64,000 nucleotides of DNA from positions 114,205 through 178,204 of the forward strand of contig NZ_BQHI01000010.1 in the NCBI RefSeq assembly GCF_021603585.1. The letters are read 5' to 3'. Both the position numbers and the translations under genes were made by a program. Each line of letters begins with the position of its first letter. Position 1 is the first letter of the stretch. The notes beneath the pieces were generated by a model. That model had not been told where the DNA came from. It did no database searches and saw only the letters and a list, made by a program, of their open reading frames with translations. Of the stretch, positions 18,638 through 26,527 are shown piece after piece. The stretch comes from Pseudomonas sputi (GTDB taxonomy: Bacteria > Pseudomonadota > Gammaproteobacteria > Pseudomonadales > Pseudomonadaceae).

Positions 18638-19480
18638 TCAAGCGAACAACTGCGCACTGAGGTCGCGGCTGGCGCTCAACAGGCCGGGGAGAAAGCGCTG
18701 CTCAAGTTCGGTGCGACTGACGCGACCGGCGTGGGTGCTGACGTTGAGCGCTGCCACCACCTGACCGGAAGCGTCGTACACCGGCACGGCAATCGAACGC
18801 AGGCCCTGCTCCAGTTCCTGATCGACGATGCACCAGCCCTGCTGCCGGACTTCCTGCAGACATTCGAGCAAGGCGTCGGGGGTGTGAATCGTGCGGCTGG
18901 TCTTGGCCACCAGTTCGGCGTGGTCGAGGTATTCGCGCAGCGAGGTGTCGTCCAGTGCCGCCAGCAGGATTCGCCCCATCGACGTGCAATACGCCGGCAA
19001 GCGCCCGCCCACCGAGAGGTCCACCGAAATCAGACGCTGAGTGGTGGCCGAACGGGCGATGTAGAGGATGTCGTCACCTTCGAGCGTGGCCATGTTGCAG
19101 GCCTCGTGCAATTGCTCGCTCATGCGGTCGAGGTACGGCTGGGCCGAGACCGCCAGCGGCGTCGACGACAGATAGGCGTGACCGAGGGTCAGCACCTTTG
19201 GCAATAACGAGTAAGTGCGCCCGTCAGTGGTGGCGTAGCCGAGTTTGATCAAGGTGTGCAGGCAACGGCGCACGGCGGCGCGAGGAATTTCCGTGCGATG
19301 GCTGATCTGGGCGATGGTCAGGTGGCGCTTGCGCTCCTGAAATGCCTGCACCACCGCCAGGCCGCGGGCCAGGGAGGTCATGAAATCCGGATCGCCGGTC
19401 AGGGCCTGGATACGCTTGGCCGGCGAAGCGACGATCGGCGGCGCTACCGAAGTGAAGGAATTGCGCATTTGATCGTTCAT
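18638..19480 (-). CDS. pcaR: IclR-family regulator of protocatechuate catabolism (PcaR)
   Basis: This 280-residue regulator has an N-terminal winged helix-turn-helix (about residues 35-95, with LARGLAVVQAF, then LTIAQISHRTEIPRAAVRRCL) and an IclR effector-binding domain (about 105-270, ending in VAALNVSTHAGRVS). PcaR binds beta-ketoadipate and activates pcaIJ, pcaK, pcaF and the downstream genes. The start at 19480 (MNDQMRNSF) has agga 6 bases upstream; an ATG at 19510 is less likely. Its own promoter region carries a paired operator, pointing to autoregulation. Confidence 0.93.
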   Translation of the reverse strand: MNDQMRNSFTSVAPPIVASPAKRIQALTGDPDFMTSLARGLAVVQAFQERKRHLTIAQISHRTEIPRAAVRRCLHTLIKLGYATTDGRTYSLLPKVLTLGHAYLSSTPLAVSAQPYLDRMSEQLHEACNMATLEGDDILYIARSATTQRLISVDLSVGGRLPAYCTSMGRILLAALDDTSLREYLDHAELVAKTSRTIHTPDALLECLQEVRQQGWCIVDQELEQGLRSIAVPVYDASGQVVAALNVSTHAGRVSRTELEQRFLPGLLSASRDLSAQLFA

Positions 19481-20121
19481 GTCGGGTCCTTTTTTTCTTG
19501 TTCGGATCAACGGCTATACAAGCGGCTCGCCGGCGGATACACAAGCGACAGACCGCCAACACCGGGCGATTATCGAACCATCGACCGATAATCGCAATCG
19601 TCCTCTCCTGCCCGGCCGGGCTTCGCAGCGCGAATTTGAACTTGAAACGCCTGTGCGGTTGAGCACCTTAGTTGTTCGGCTAAATGGCGCCAGAAACCAA
19701 TCGCTGCGCAACAGCGATGCAACTATTGATGAAAGTTGCACGTCACAAAACACTCACACATCCGGAACCGTTTTTAACTTGGCAAAGATAGTCAATCCCG
19801 ATTCGGCCGCTATAATGCACCTCAGTGACACCGCGCTTTTATATGCCGACGGTGCCACCCGCTGGCGCGATGTCCATCGCCGCCAGCCCCGGCCAGCGCC
19901 TGATGCGCATTACTCATGCACCGCCAGCGCGCTCGCTGAAACAGGAAACTGATGCTGCGTCAGTTTTAATCTGGTGCCGTAGCCGCCTGCAACATGGAAG
20001 TCCTGACCGTCTTCCCGACAACCGCGCTGCCTGCAAGGGCAAGCGCTTGTTGGCGAACCGGTTAAATAATTCGTTGCAGTGCGTTCACCAGACATTTATC
20101 TCAACTCATACAGGTAGCACT
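19481..20121. other. 641-base divergent gap between pcaR and a small gene
   Basis: It contains the PcaR operator near pcaR. In the middle lie two small inverted repeats (tcgctg-cgcaa-cagcga at 19701-19717; tgcaact / agttgca at 19718-19740) and a TATAAT box at 19811-19816 with no good -35 partner. Open frames cross it, but none has a convincing start, ribosome site or protein-like composition. The long stretch from 19817 to 20121 could be an untranslated leader of the small gene. Confidence 0.55.
19564..19597 (-). promoter_or_regulatory. Putative PcaR operator upstream of pcaR
   Basis: Two motif copies face each other. On the minus strand 19578-19564 reads GTTCGATAATCGCCC, 14 of 15 identical to the remembered PcaR site. 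On the plus strand 19583-19597 reads GACCGATAATCGCAA (12 of 15). The pair lies 84-117 bases upstream of the pcaR start. Confidence 0.72.
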
Positions 20122-20322
20122 GTGACGAAAGACGAACTGCGCGCGGAACTTGAGCGCCAGGAACAACGTTACAAGGAAGTTTACGGCGGGGAAGTCACCA
20201 CCTACGCCGCCCAGCCCGAACCAGAACGCAAAGCCTGGCGCAAACGCCCTACCGTTCAGGATCAGGTGTTTCAGCAAGAGCTGAAAAAAATGCAAGAGGA
20301 ACTCAAAGCCGAAGAGCCTTGA
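20122..20322 (+). CDS. Small coiled, charged protein of unknown function
   Basis: This 66-residue protein starts at GTG ([17 protein letters not shown]) with caggtag 6 bases upstream. About half of its residues are charged, with likely helices at the two ends (residues 3-18 and 44-66, the latter rich in Glu, Lys and Gln). There is no signal peptide or membrane segment. I recall similar short proteins in other pseudomonads but no function. The open frame continues upstream to 19825, but that part is not protein-like, so I keep the short form. Confidence 0.6.
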   Translation: MTKDELRAELERQEQRYKEVYGGEVTTYAAQPEPERKAWRKRPTVQDQVFQQELKKMQEELKAEEP

Positions 20323-20697
20323 AGTCGTCCCTTGCATCTTTCGAGGGTAAGCGTATTCACCGGGTTACAAGCACGGTGGACTGACGATGCCTTGCGCGCC
20401 CGCTACCCGCGGGCAGCGGCCGACTCCCCTGTATTGCACAGGTTTGGAGCATGTCAGACGCGTTTCCAAGATATTTCATACAAGCTTCTGTCCCCTCCCG
20501 GCAACCGGCCAGCACGCCGGCGATTCGCATTTTTATTAATGTAATCAATGGGTTGAAAAACCCTGTAAAAAGCTTGGGTAATGCCCCCTGATACAAATTA
20601 ATTCGTTGAAGAATGTTACCGATGAGCAGGTAGGGGATCGATTTCCAGTCTTTTCTGGCATAATCGCGCCCCCTTATGACCGGGTCAGAAAACCTTC
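20323..20697. other. 375-base gap upstream of the phosphate transporter
   Basis: No gene is supported here. A CATAAT box at 20659-20664, 34 bases before the pit start, may be the -10 element, but I find no matching -35. I see no Pho box. The stretch around 20529-20610 is visibly AT-richer than its surroundings. Confidence 0.5.
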
Positions 20698-22173
20698 ATG
20701 ATCGATTTATTCAGCGGACTGGATGCCTGGGTGCTTGTGAGCCTCCTGCTCGCCCTGACATTTGTCCTCGCCTTCGAGTTCATCAATGGATTTCATGACA
20801 CCGCTAACGCGGTAGCCACTGTTATCTACACCAAAGCGATGCCGCCTCACCTGGCGGTGTTCTTCTCGGGCGTGTTCAACTTCCTCGGCGTGCTGCTGGG
20901 CGGCGTTGGCGTGGCGTATGCCATCGTGCATCTGCTGCCGGTAGAACTGTTGATCAACGTGAACACCGGCCATGGCCTGGCAATGGTGTTCTCGCTGCTC
21001 GCCGCCGCGATCGCCTGGAACCTGGGCACCTGGTACTTCGGTATCCCGGCCTCCAGTTCGCACACGCTGATCGGTTCGATCCTCGGTGTCGGCCTGGCCA
21101 ACGCCCTGATCAACGAAATTCCACTGGCCGACGGGGTCAACTGGCAGAAAGCGATCGATATCGGCGCCTCGCTGGTGTTCTCGCCGATGGCCGGTTTCCT
21201 GATCGCCGCGCTGGTGCTGATCGGCCTGAAATGGTGGCGCCCGCTGTCGAAGATGCACAAGACACCGGAACAGCGCCGCAAGATCGACGACAAGAAGCAC
21301 CCACCGTTCTGGAACCGTCTGGTTCTGGTGATCTCGGCCATGGCCGTGAGCTTCGTGCACGGCTCCAACGACGGCCAGAAAGGTATCGGCCTGATCATGC
21401 TGGTACTGATCGGCATCGTGCCTGCGCAGTTCGTACTCGACTTGAACAGCACCACCTACCAGATCGAACGCACACGCGACGCGACGCTGCACCTGAGCCA
21501 GTTCTACAAGCGCAACGCCGACACCCTGGGCGAGTTCCTGGCCCTGGGCAAAAGCGTGGACGGCGACCTGCCGGAGAAATTCCGTTGCAACCCGCAACAG
21601 ACCGAACCGACCATCGCCGCCCTGCTCGACACCCTTAAAGGCGTAGCCGACTACCACTCGCTGTCCGCAGAAAGCCGCATCGAAGTGCGTCGCTACCTGC
21701 TCTGCCTGGACGACACCGCGAAGAAAGTCAGCAAACTGCCAGGCCTGGCACCGCGTGAGAAGGCCGACCTGGACAAGCTGCGCAAAGACCTGACCACCAC
21801 CACCGAATACGCCCCGTTCTGGGTGATTTTGGCGGTCGCCCTGGCCCTGGGCCTGGGCACCATGGTCGGCTGGAAACGCGTGGTACTGACCATCGGCGAG
21901 AAGATCGGCAAGCAGGGCATGACCTACTCGCAAGGCATGTCGGCCCAGATCACCACCGCCAGCCTGATCGGCATGGCCAACATCTTCAGCCTGCCGGTGT
22001 CCACCACCCACGTCCTCTCCTCGGGCGTGGCCGGCACCATGGTCGCCAACAAAAGCGGCCTGCAAGGCGGCACGGTGAAAACCATCCTGCTGGCCTGGGT
22101 CCTGACCCTGCCAGCCACCGTGGCCCTGTCGGCCGGCCTGTTCTGGCTGGCGTCGAAGGCGCTGGGTAGCTGA
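20698..22173 (+). CDS. pit: Low-affinity inorganic phosphate transporter, Pit family
   Basis: This 491-residue inner-membrane carrier has the two inverted signature repeats of the Pit/PiT family: GFHDTANAVATVI near residues 24-36 and SFVHGSNDGQKGIG in the second half. Several hydrophobic segments flank a hydrophilic central loop (about residues 255-375). It moves metal-phosphate with protons. The second half ends with the helix pair containing LPVSTTHVLSSGVAG. It is a single gene closed by a strong terminator. The ribosome site before the ATG is weak. Confidence 0.92.
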   Translation: MIDLFSGLDAWVLVSLLLALTFVLAFEFINGFHDTANAVATVIYTKAMPPHLAVFFSGVFNFLGVLLGGVGVAYAIVHLLPVELLINVNTGHGLAMVFSLLAAAIAWNLGTWYFGIPASSSHTLIGSILGVGLANALINEIPLADGVNWQKAIDIGASLVFSPMAGFLIAALVLIGLKWWRPLSKMHKTPEQRRKIDDKKHPPFWNRLVLVISAMAVSFVHGSNDGQKGIGLIMLVLIGIVPAQFVLDLNSTTYQIERTRDATLHLSQFYKRNADTLGEFLALGKSVDGDLPEKFRCNPQQTEPTIAALLDTLKGVADYHSLSAESRIEVRRYLLCLDDTAKKVSKLPGLAPREKADLDKLRKDLTTTTEYAPFWVILAVALALGLGTMVGWKRVVLTIGEKIGKQGMTYSQGMSAQITTASLIGMANIFSLPVSTTHVLSSGVAGTMVANKSGLQGGTVKTILLAWVLTLPATVALSAGLFWLASKALGS

Positions 22174-22191
22174 TAGATTGAAGTAGTGAAG

Positions 22192-22223
22192 AAGGCGTGA
22201 TTCGAAAGGATCACGCCTTTTTT
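22192..22223 (+). terminator. Rho-independent terminator of pit
   Basis: A perfect 10-bp stem (aaggcgtgat / atcacgcctt) with an 8-base loop is followed by T residues, 18 bases after the pit stop codon. Confidence 0.92.
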
Positions 22224-22238
22224 GTTGCCTCCAGAAAT

Positions 22239-22290
22239 GGAACGCAGAGCGTCCCGGGCTGCATTCCCACGCGGAGCGTGGGAACGATCA
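22239..22290. repeat. Composite palindromic repeat, copy 3
   Basis: Read on the minus strand it begins tgatcgttcccacgctccgcg and continues through gtgggaatgcagcccgggacgctctgcgttcc, the same order as copy 2 at 16897. It contains the cccacgcggagcgtggg hairpin and a second ggaacgcagagcgtcc half. Confidence 0.75.
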
Positions 22291-22730
22291 AAGCAAAAGC
22301 AAAAGCAGTCGCTTTTCGCCTCTAACCACTCAACACGATGAGCGTTAGCTCGAGTACCGCTCTTGACGTGCCGGCCCCATCGGCAGGCTGAGTGGAGGGA
22401 TTTATCCGGGGGTGGGAGCGCAGCGACCGTTTGGCGGAGCCAAACACATCGAGAGGAGGTGCAGCGAAGCAAACCGTAGGCGATGCCCCCGGATGAATCC
22501 CGGAACGAAGGAACGCCGAGCCAAAGCGAGGTGCCGAACGCCGGGGCCCAGACCTTTGGTTCCTTTGGGGCGTTTGCCAAAGGGACTCGCCGTAAGGGCG
22601 AAACCGTCAGCGGCAACACCCGCAGAAACGGATATTCACCCCAAACAACCCAAAGGCCGCCAAGAAGACAAAAAAAAGGGCAACCGAAGTCGCCCCAAAA
22701 TGCCTTGCGTGCTCATCAAACCCGGAAGAA

Positions 22731-22847
22731 TCAAGGCTTCTTGCGCTTGTTCGCATCCTTCCAGATAAAAAATCCAAACCCTGCAAAAAACAGAACCATC
22801 AGGCCCACAGTCAGGACCCCGGCAAACACCACGTTATCGAAAAACAT
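22731..22847 (-). CDS. ccoM: 38-residue single-helix membrane protein, probable cbb3 oxidase subunit CcoM
   Basis: The reading frame MFFDNVVFAGVLTVGLMVLF continues into a second hydrophobic stretch and ends IWKDANKRKKP. It is one transmembrane helix (about residues 6-28) with a positively charged cytoplasmic tail. The start is exceptionally well supported: AGGAGG lies 6 bases before the ATG. Size, the NVV-AGV-TVGLMV helix and the WKD-Lys tail match what I recall of CcoM, the small extra subunit of the cbb3 cytochrome oxidase of P. stutzeri. No other oxidase gene is nearby. The gene is below the usual length cut-off and easily missed. Confidence 0.62.
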   Translation of the reverse strand: MFFDNVVFAGVLTVGLMVLFFAGFGFFIWKDANKRKKP

Positions 22848-22992
22848 GACTGGCCTCCTGGCCCCTGCTCTGCTGCGATGGAGCTAAGTTAACCAATCAG
22901 GCAGGCGCAGGAATTGACCGGGATCAATGCCGGTCAACGTGCGGAGCAAAGGAGGGGAAATAACTGACCTGCATCAACGGATGCAGGGGAGA

Positions 22993-23154
22993 TCAACGCT
23001 TTTTCGGTTTGTTTTTCGGCTTTTTCTTCGTTTTGCCCAGCGGCATGGCCTGCTCGAAAGCCTGGCGGACTTCATTCAGGCGCTTTTCGTTGAGGTCATG
23101 AACCCGCTTGGCGCGTTCGGTGTTGAGGTCAATCAGCTTGTCGTCTTGGCTCAT
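22993..23154 (-). CDS. Small lysine-rich protein of unknown function
   Basis: The frame MSQDDKLIDLNTERAKRVHD continues to 53 residues and ends in a strongly basic tail (KTKKKPKNKPKKR, residues 41-53). The first 35 residues form a charged, probably helical stretch. The basic tail could bind nucleic acid, but there is no recognisable domain. It lies between the CcoM-like gene (same strand, 145 bases downstream) and a divergent LysR gene. It begins 186 bases from the LysR start. Conservation of such a protein in other pseudomonads is my recollection only. Confidence 0.5.
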   Translation of the reverse strand: MSQDDKLIDLNTERAKRVHDLNEKRLNEVRQAFEQAMPLGKTKKKPKNKPKKR

Positions 23155-23339
23155 GGCGTTCGGTGCATCGCTTGGACTGAATCACAACTGCCGGATCACC
23201 GACAGGACTGCGCCAATAATGCGGCCTGGCGCGGGCGCTGACCAGCCACTCGCCTGAACGCTCGATAACATTTCATGTACCGCCCACCGGGTTTGCTTGC
23301 ACAATCGGCGCCTCGCCCTGAACCCCAAGGATCTGCGCC

Positions 23340-24206
23340 GTGCCCCTGCATCAGGATCTGCCACCGCTGTTGGCCTTGCGCGCCTTTGAGGCCGTGGCCC
23401 GCCATTTGAGCTTCATCAAGGCTGCCGATGAGCTGTCGGTGACCCAAAGCGCGATCAGCCATCAGGTGCACAAACTCGAAGAATGCCTCGATCAGCGACT
23501 GTTCGTGCGCCGTACCCGTGCCATCGACCTGACCCCGGCCGGCGAACATTACTACCGACAGATCGAACCGGCCCTCGCCGCGATTGCCGCCGCCACCCAC
23601 AACCTGCGCGGCGAGCGCCCCACCACCCTGCGCATCGGTCTGCTCGCCTCCTTCGCCAGCTTGTGGCTGGCACCGCGTCTGACGGATTTCAACGCAAACT
23701 ATCCGAATATCCATGTCGAACTGCTGCCCGCCGTGCAACTGGCCGATGTCGACGCCGGCGAGGTGGATCTGGCGATCCGCTATGGCAAGGGCGGCTGGCC
23801 GAAAGTCCAGGCACGCCGATTCATGGGCGAAACCCTGACGCCGGTGTGCAGCCCGGCCTTCAAGGCCAAGGGCGTGAGCAACGGGCCGTTGCTGATGGCC
23901 AAGTCGCACCAGCCGTTCGAATGGATCGACTGGCAGCAACACAGCGGCATCGATCTGGCTCATGTGCCCAGCGTCATGCTGCACGACTACAACATCGTCG
24001 TCGAAGCCGCGGTTGCCGGCCAGGGCATTGCCATGGGCCGTCAGCGATTGATCGAACGGCGGATCAAGGACGGCGCGCTGGTGCCGGCCTTCGACACGCC
24101 GCCGATGCTTGGCGAGATCGGTTATTGGCTGGTCACCTCGCAACGCCCACCCACGCCAGCGGCGCAGCGTTTCTGCCAGTGGCTGGAGGACACCGCGAAC
24201 GCATGA
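23340..24206 (+). CDS. LysR-family transcriptional regulator (GcvA-like)
   Basis: This 288-residue regulator has an N-terminal winged helix-turn-helix (LPPLLALRAFEAVARHLSF, then AADELSVTQSAISHQVHKLE, about residues 7-66) and a periplasmic-binding-protein-like effector domain to the end. The pattern LSVTQSAISHQV and the SPAF segment in the effector domain are typical of the GcvA/AmpR branch. It starts at GTG with aagga 9 bases upstream. It lies 88 bases upstream of the RidA-aminotransferase pair on the same strand, which suggests it controls them. The effector is unknown. Confidence 0.88.
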   Translation: MPLHQDLPPLLALRAFEAVARHLSFIKAADELSVTQSAISHQVHKLEECLDQRLFVRRTRAIDLTPAGEHYYRQIEPALAAIAAATHNLRGERPTTLRIGLLASFASLWLAPRLTDFNANYPNIHVELLPAVQLADVDAGEVDLAIRYGKGGWPKVQARRFMGETLTPVCSPAFKAKGVSNGPLLMAKSHQPFEWIDWQQHSGIDLAHVPSVMLHDYNIVVEAAVAGQGIAMGRQRLIERRIKDGALVPAFDTPPMLGEIGYWLVTSQRPPTPAAQRFCQWLEDTANA

Positions 24207-24294
24207 GTTATTTCGATGCGTCGGATTAAATCTATCCGTTTGTCGCCCGTTGCTCGCACCAACATGCTGAAGCCCTCACTCAGGAGGACTTCCC

Positions 24295-24765
24295 ATGACC
24301 GATTCCCTCAGCCAACGCGTTCAACCACTCGGCCTGCGCCTGCCCGAGCCGAGCCAGCCGATCGCCAATTACGTCAACCATGTGGTCAGCCAGAACCAGC
24401 TGTTCATCTCCGGGCAGATTCCATTGCTCGACGGCAAACCCGCGTTCATCGGGCGACTGGGCGAAGCAATCTCCGACGAAGAAGGGGTTAAAGCCGCCGA
24501 ACTGGCCGCTCTTGGACTACTTGCCCAACTCAGCCATGCGCTGGGTGACGACCTGTCGAAACTGGTGCGCATCCTGCGTCTCGGGGTTTTCGTGGCCGCC
24601 ACACCGGACTTCAAGGCTCAGGGCGTGGTCGCTAATGGCGCCTCGAACCTGCTGGTCAACGCCCTCGGCGACAAGGGCCGACACGTGCGCACCGCGGTCG
24701 GCGTATCGAGCCTGCCGGCCGGTGTTGCGGTGGAAATCGACGCGATCTTCGAGCTCAAGCCGTGA
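24295..24765 (+). CDS. RidA/YjgF-family protein (reactive enamine/imine deaminase-like)
   Basis: This 156-residue protein belongs to the longer Rid subgroup seen with amino acid catabolic genes (COG0251, YjgH/Rid5-6-like). Residues 33-45 (NQLFISGQIPLLD), a central helix, and the end VEIDAIFELKP fit the family. The catalytic Arg of classic RidA (the R in the R-A-A-V-V segment) corresponds here to the region GRHVRTAVGVSSLPAGVAVEID, which contains an arginine. It probably hydrolyses enamine intermediates made by PLP enzymes. Its stop overlaps the next start (GTGA), so it is translationally coupled to the aminotransferase. Confidence 0.85.
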   Translation: MTDSLSQRVQPLGLRLPEPSQPIANYVNHVVSQNQLFISGQIPLLDGKPAFIGRLGEAISDEEGVKAAELAALGLLAQLSHALGDDLSKLVRILRLGVFVAATPDFKAQGVVANGASNLLVNALGDKGRHVRTAVGVSSLPAGVAVEIDAIFELKP

Positions 24766-25973
24766 ACATCGATGACCTCTCGCGTCTGCGCGCCGCCACA
24801 CCCGGTTGCGCTCAGGTGATCCACTTCAACCACGCCGGCGCCTCGCTGCCGAGCCAGGCCACCCTCGACGCGGTGACCGAACAGTTGCAGCGCGAAGCGC
24901 TCGGCGGGCCGATGGAAGCGGCGGACAACCGGGTACAGGAACGCGCGCGCCACGCGGCCGCCGCCCTGCTCAACGCCCACCCCGAGGACATCGCCTTTGC
25001 CAGCAGTGGCTCGGCAGCCTGGAGCCAGGCGTTCAACGCGCTGGGGCCGTGGCAGCCCGGCGAACGGATTCTGGTGGGGCGCCATGAATGGGCCGGCAAT
25101 CTGGCGTGCATGGCCGAAGCGGTGAAGGCCGGCGCGCGGCTCGAAGTGATTCCTTGCGATGCCCACGGTGCGGTCGATCCGCAAGCCCTGGCGCAGATGA
25201 TCGACGGCCAGGTGCGCCTGATCGCCCTGACCTGGCTGCCGGCCAACGGTGGCCTGATCAACCCTGCCGCGCAGATCGGCTGCGTGGCGCGGCGGCATGG
25301 CATCCCCTATTTCATCGACGCCGGTCAGGCGCTGGGGCAGTTGCCCTGTGATGTTCAAGACTTGCAGTGCGATGTGCTCAAGGGCGCCGGACGCAAATTC
25401 CTGCGCGGGCCGCGCGGCACGGCGTTGACGTACATCCGGCCGCAATTCCTGCAGCGGCTGCTCCCCGTGCAGCGCGATGTTTTGTCGGCGCCGTGGGACG
25501 GCAAGCGCTTTACCTTGCGTGACGATGCCCGTCGTTTTGAAACCAGTGAAGTGTCACTGGCGCTGCTGGCCGGACTGGCCAACGCGCTGGAGGAATACAA
25601 CCGTCTCGGCGCGATTCCCATCCGCCAGCGCATCGAGCACCTGAGCAACCGATTGCGTCAACGCCTGAAAGCCATTCCCGGCCTGACGCTGAGGGATCTC
25701 GGCGCGGCCAATCAACAATCCGGGCTGATCGCCTTCACGCTCGAAGGCTGGGACAGTGTGGCGCTCAAGCAGGCATTGGCCGAACGGCGAATCAACATCG
25801 GCGCCAACGGTGTGGCCTACACGCCGCTGGACATGCAGGCGCGTGGGCTGACGAATATTGCGCGGGTGGCGGTGAGCTACTTGAACACGCAAGAAGAAAT
25901 CGACGTGCTATTGGAGAACCTGACAGAGCTGGCCGCCCGGCCTCAGATTTCGATGTCGACCCAAAGCCCCTGA
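24762..25973 (+). CDS. Class V-fold PLP-dependent aminotransferase/lyase
   Basis: This 403-residue fold-type I enzyme has a PLP-pyridine Asp (D186 in FIDAGQALGQLP) and a Schiff-base Lys (K212 in KGAGRKFLRGPRG). It is related to cysteine desulfurases and isopenicillin N epimerase-like enzymes. No catalytic Cys loop typical of NifS-type desulfurases is evident near residue 340. It starts at GTG inside the RidA stop. Pairing with a Rid protein suggests that it releases a reactive 2-aminoacrylate-like enamine, but the substrate is unknown. The 3' end overlaps the next minus-strand gene by 31 bases. Confidence 0.85.
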   Translation: MNIDDLSRLRAATPGCAQVIHFNHAGASLPSQATLDAVTEQLQREALGGPMEAADNRVQERARHAAAALLNAHPEDIAFASSGSAAWSQAFNALGPWQPGERILVGRHEWAGNLACMAEAVKAGARLEVIPCDAHGAVDPQALAQMIDGQVRLIALTWLPANGGLINPAAQIGCVARRHGIPYFIDAGQALGQLPCDVQDLQCDVLKGAGRKFLRGPRGTALTYIRPQFLQRLLPVQRDVLSAPWDGKRFTLRDDARRFETSEVSLALLAGLANALEEYNRLGAIPIRQRIEHLSNRLRQRLKAIPGLTLRDLGAANQQSGLIAFTLEGWDSVALKQALAERRINIGANGVAYTPLDMQARGLTNIARVAVSYLNTQEEIDVLLENLTELAARPQISMSTQSP

Positions 25974-26284
25974 CGCGGTTGATCTTCCATCAACGGCGCC
26001 ACCGGCACGGTGTTGTCGGCATTGAGTTCGGTGCCGGGCACGGCGAGGTGCGCCTCGGGGTCGTCGTCGGCTTCGCGGCGACGGCGCTCGCGTTCCTGCT
26101 GCCGGCGCTGCTCTTCGCGCAGCAGATAGCCGTCTTCTTCCGGGTCGCGCTTTTGCAGGTCGATGGTACTTTCGTTGGAGCTTTCCTGTACCGGCACCAC
26201 AGGGGGAATATCCGGTCGCTGGCGGATCGGATCCTGCTGGGAGGTGATCGGCACGGCGCTCAGGGGGAGCATCGGTGGCAGCAT
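25943..26284 (-). CDS. Hypothetical protein rich in charged and proline residues
   Basis: This 113-residue protein has aggaga upstream of its ATG at 26284. The N-terminal third is Pro-rich. Residues 45-75 are a dense charged helix (YLLREEQRRQQERERRRREA), and the rest is acidic with no cysteines. There is no signal peptide or membrane helix. It lies between the aminotransferase (convergent, 31-base overlap) and divergent rapA. I do not recognise a family. Codon usage is normal for the region, which supports a real gene. Confidence 0.6.
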   Translation of the reverse strand: MLPPMLPLSAVPITSQQDPIRQRPDIPPVVPVQESSNESTIDLQKRDPEEDGYLLREEQRRQQERERRRREADDDPEAHLAVPGTELNADNTVPVAPLMEDQPRQGLWVDIEI

Positions 26285-26527
26285 ATGAAGGGTCTCCTGT
26301 CAGCAGGTTATCGGCGGCGCCAGGGGGGCCTTGAGCCATCGGTCGCAAACTTGTGACCGGTTTGGCACTCAGGGGTGCCGCAACATCCCGTAAAACCGAT
26401 GCATGACCTAATCTTCCCTGCAATTGGCCGATTGCGGTTAAAAGCCGGACAGAGGCTCCTTATCCTTTGGCCTCGGGCCCTCATTCCGTTAAGATAGCCC
26501 GCTTTTTCAAGGTGGGAGTCAGGCAGC

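Larger units (their letters stand above)
22174..22730. other. 557-base gap of mostly repetitive, non-coding DNA
   Basis: After the pit terminator and palindromic repeat copy 3, the stretch 22380-22640 consists of Gly/Pro-codon-like, locally self-complementary sequence such as gtttggcggagccaaac (22430-22446), gaacgccgagc followed by gaacgccggggc, and ggcgtttgccaaaggga. From memory this kind of block recurs between genes in fluorescent pseudomonads. Frames on both strands stay open here but have no ribosome sites and low-complexity translations, so I call no gene. Confidence 0.55.

Noticed and set aside
19782-19816. TTGGCA plus TATAAT as a sigma-70 promoter upstream of the small gene at 20122
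   Set aside because: The spacer is 26 bases, far too long. The TATAAT may still be a -10 box, but no -35 at 16-18 bases is present.
19825-20121. Upstream extension of the small gene at 20122 to 165 codons
   Set aside because: The extension has no ribosome site and is not protein-like, while GTG at 20122 has a suitable upstream site and begins the charged helical part.
22412-22887. Two overlapping plus-strand frames of 118 and 134 codons after pit
   Set aside because: There is no ribosome site, the translation is low-complexity, they overlap each other, and they run over the minus-strand CcoM-like gene. The DNA looks repetitive.
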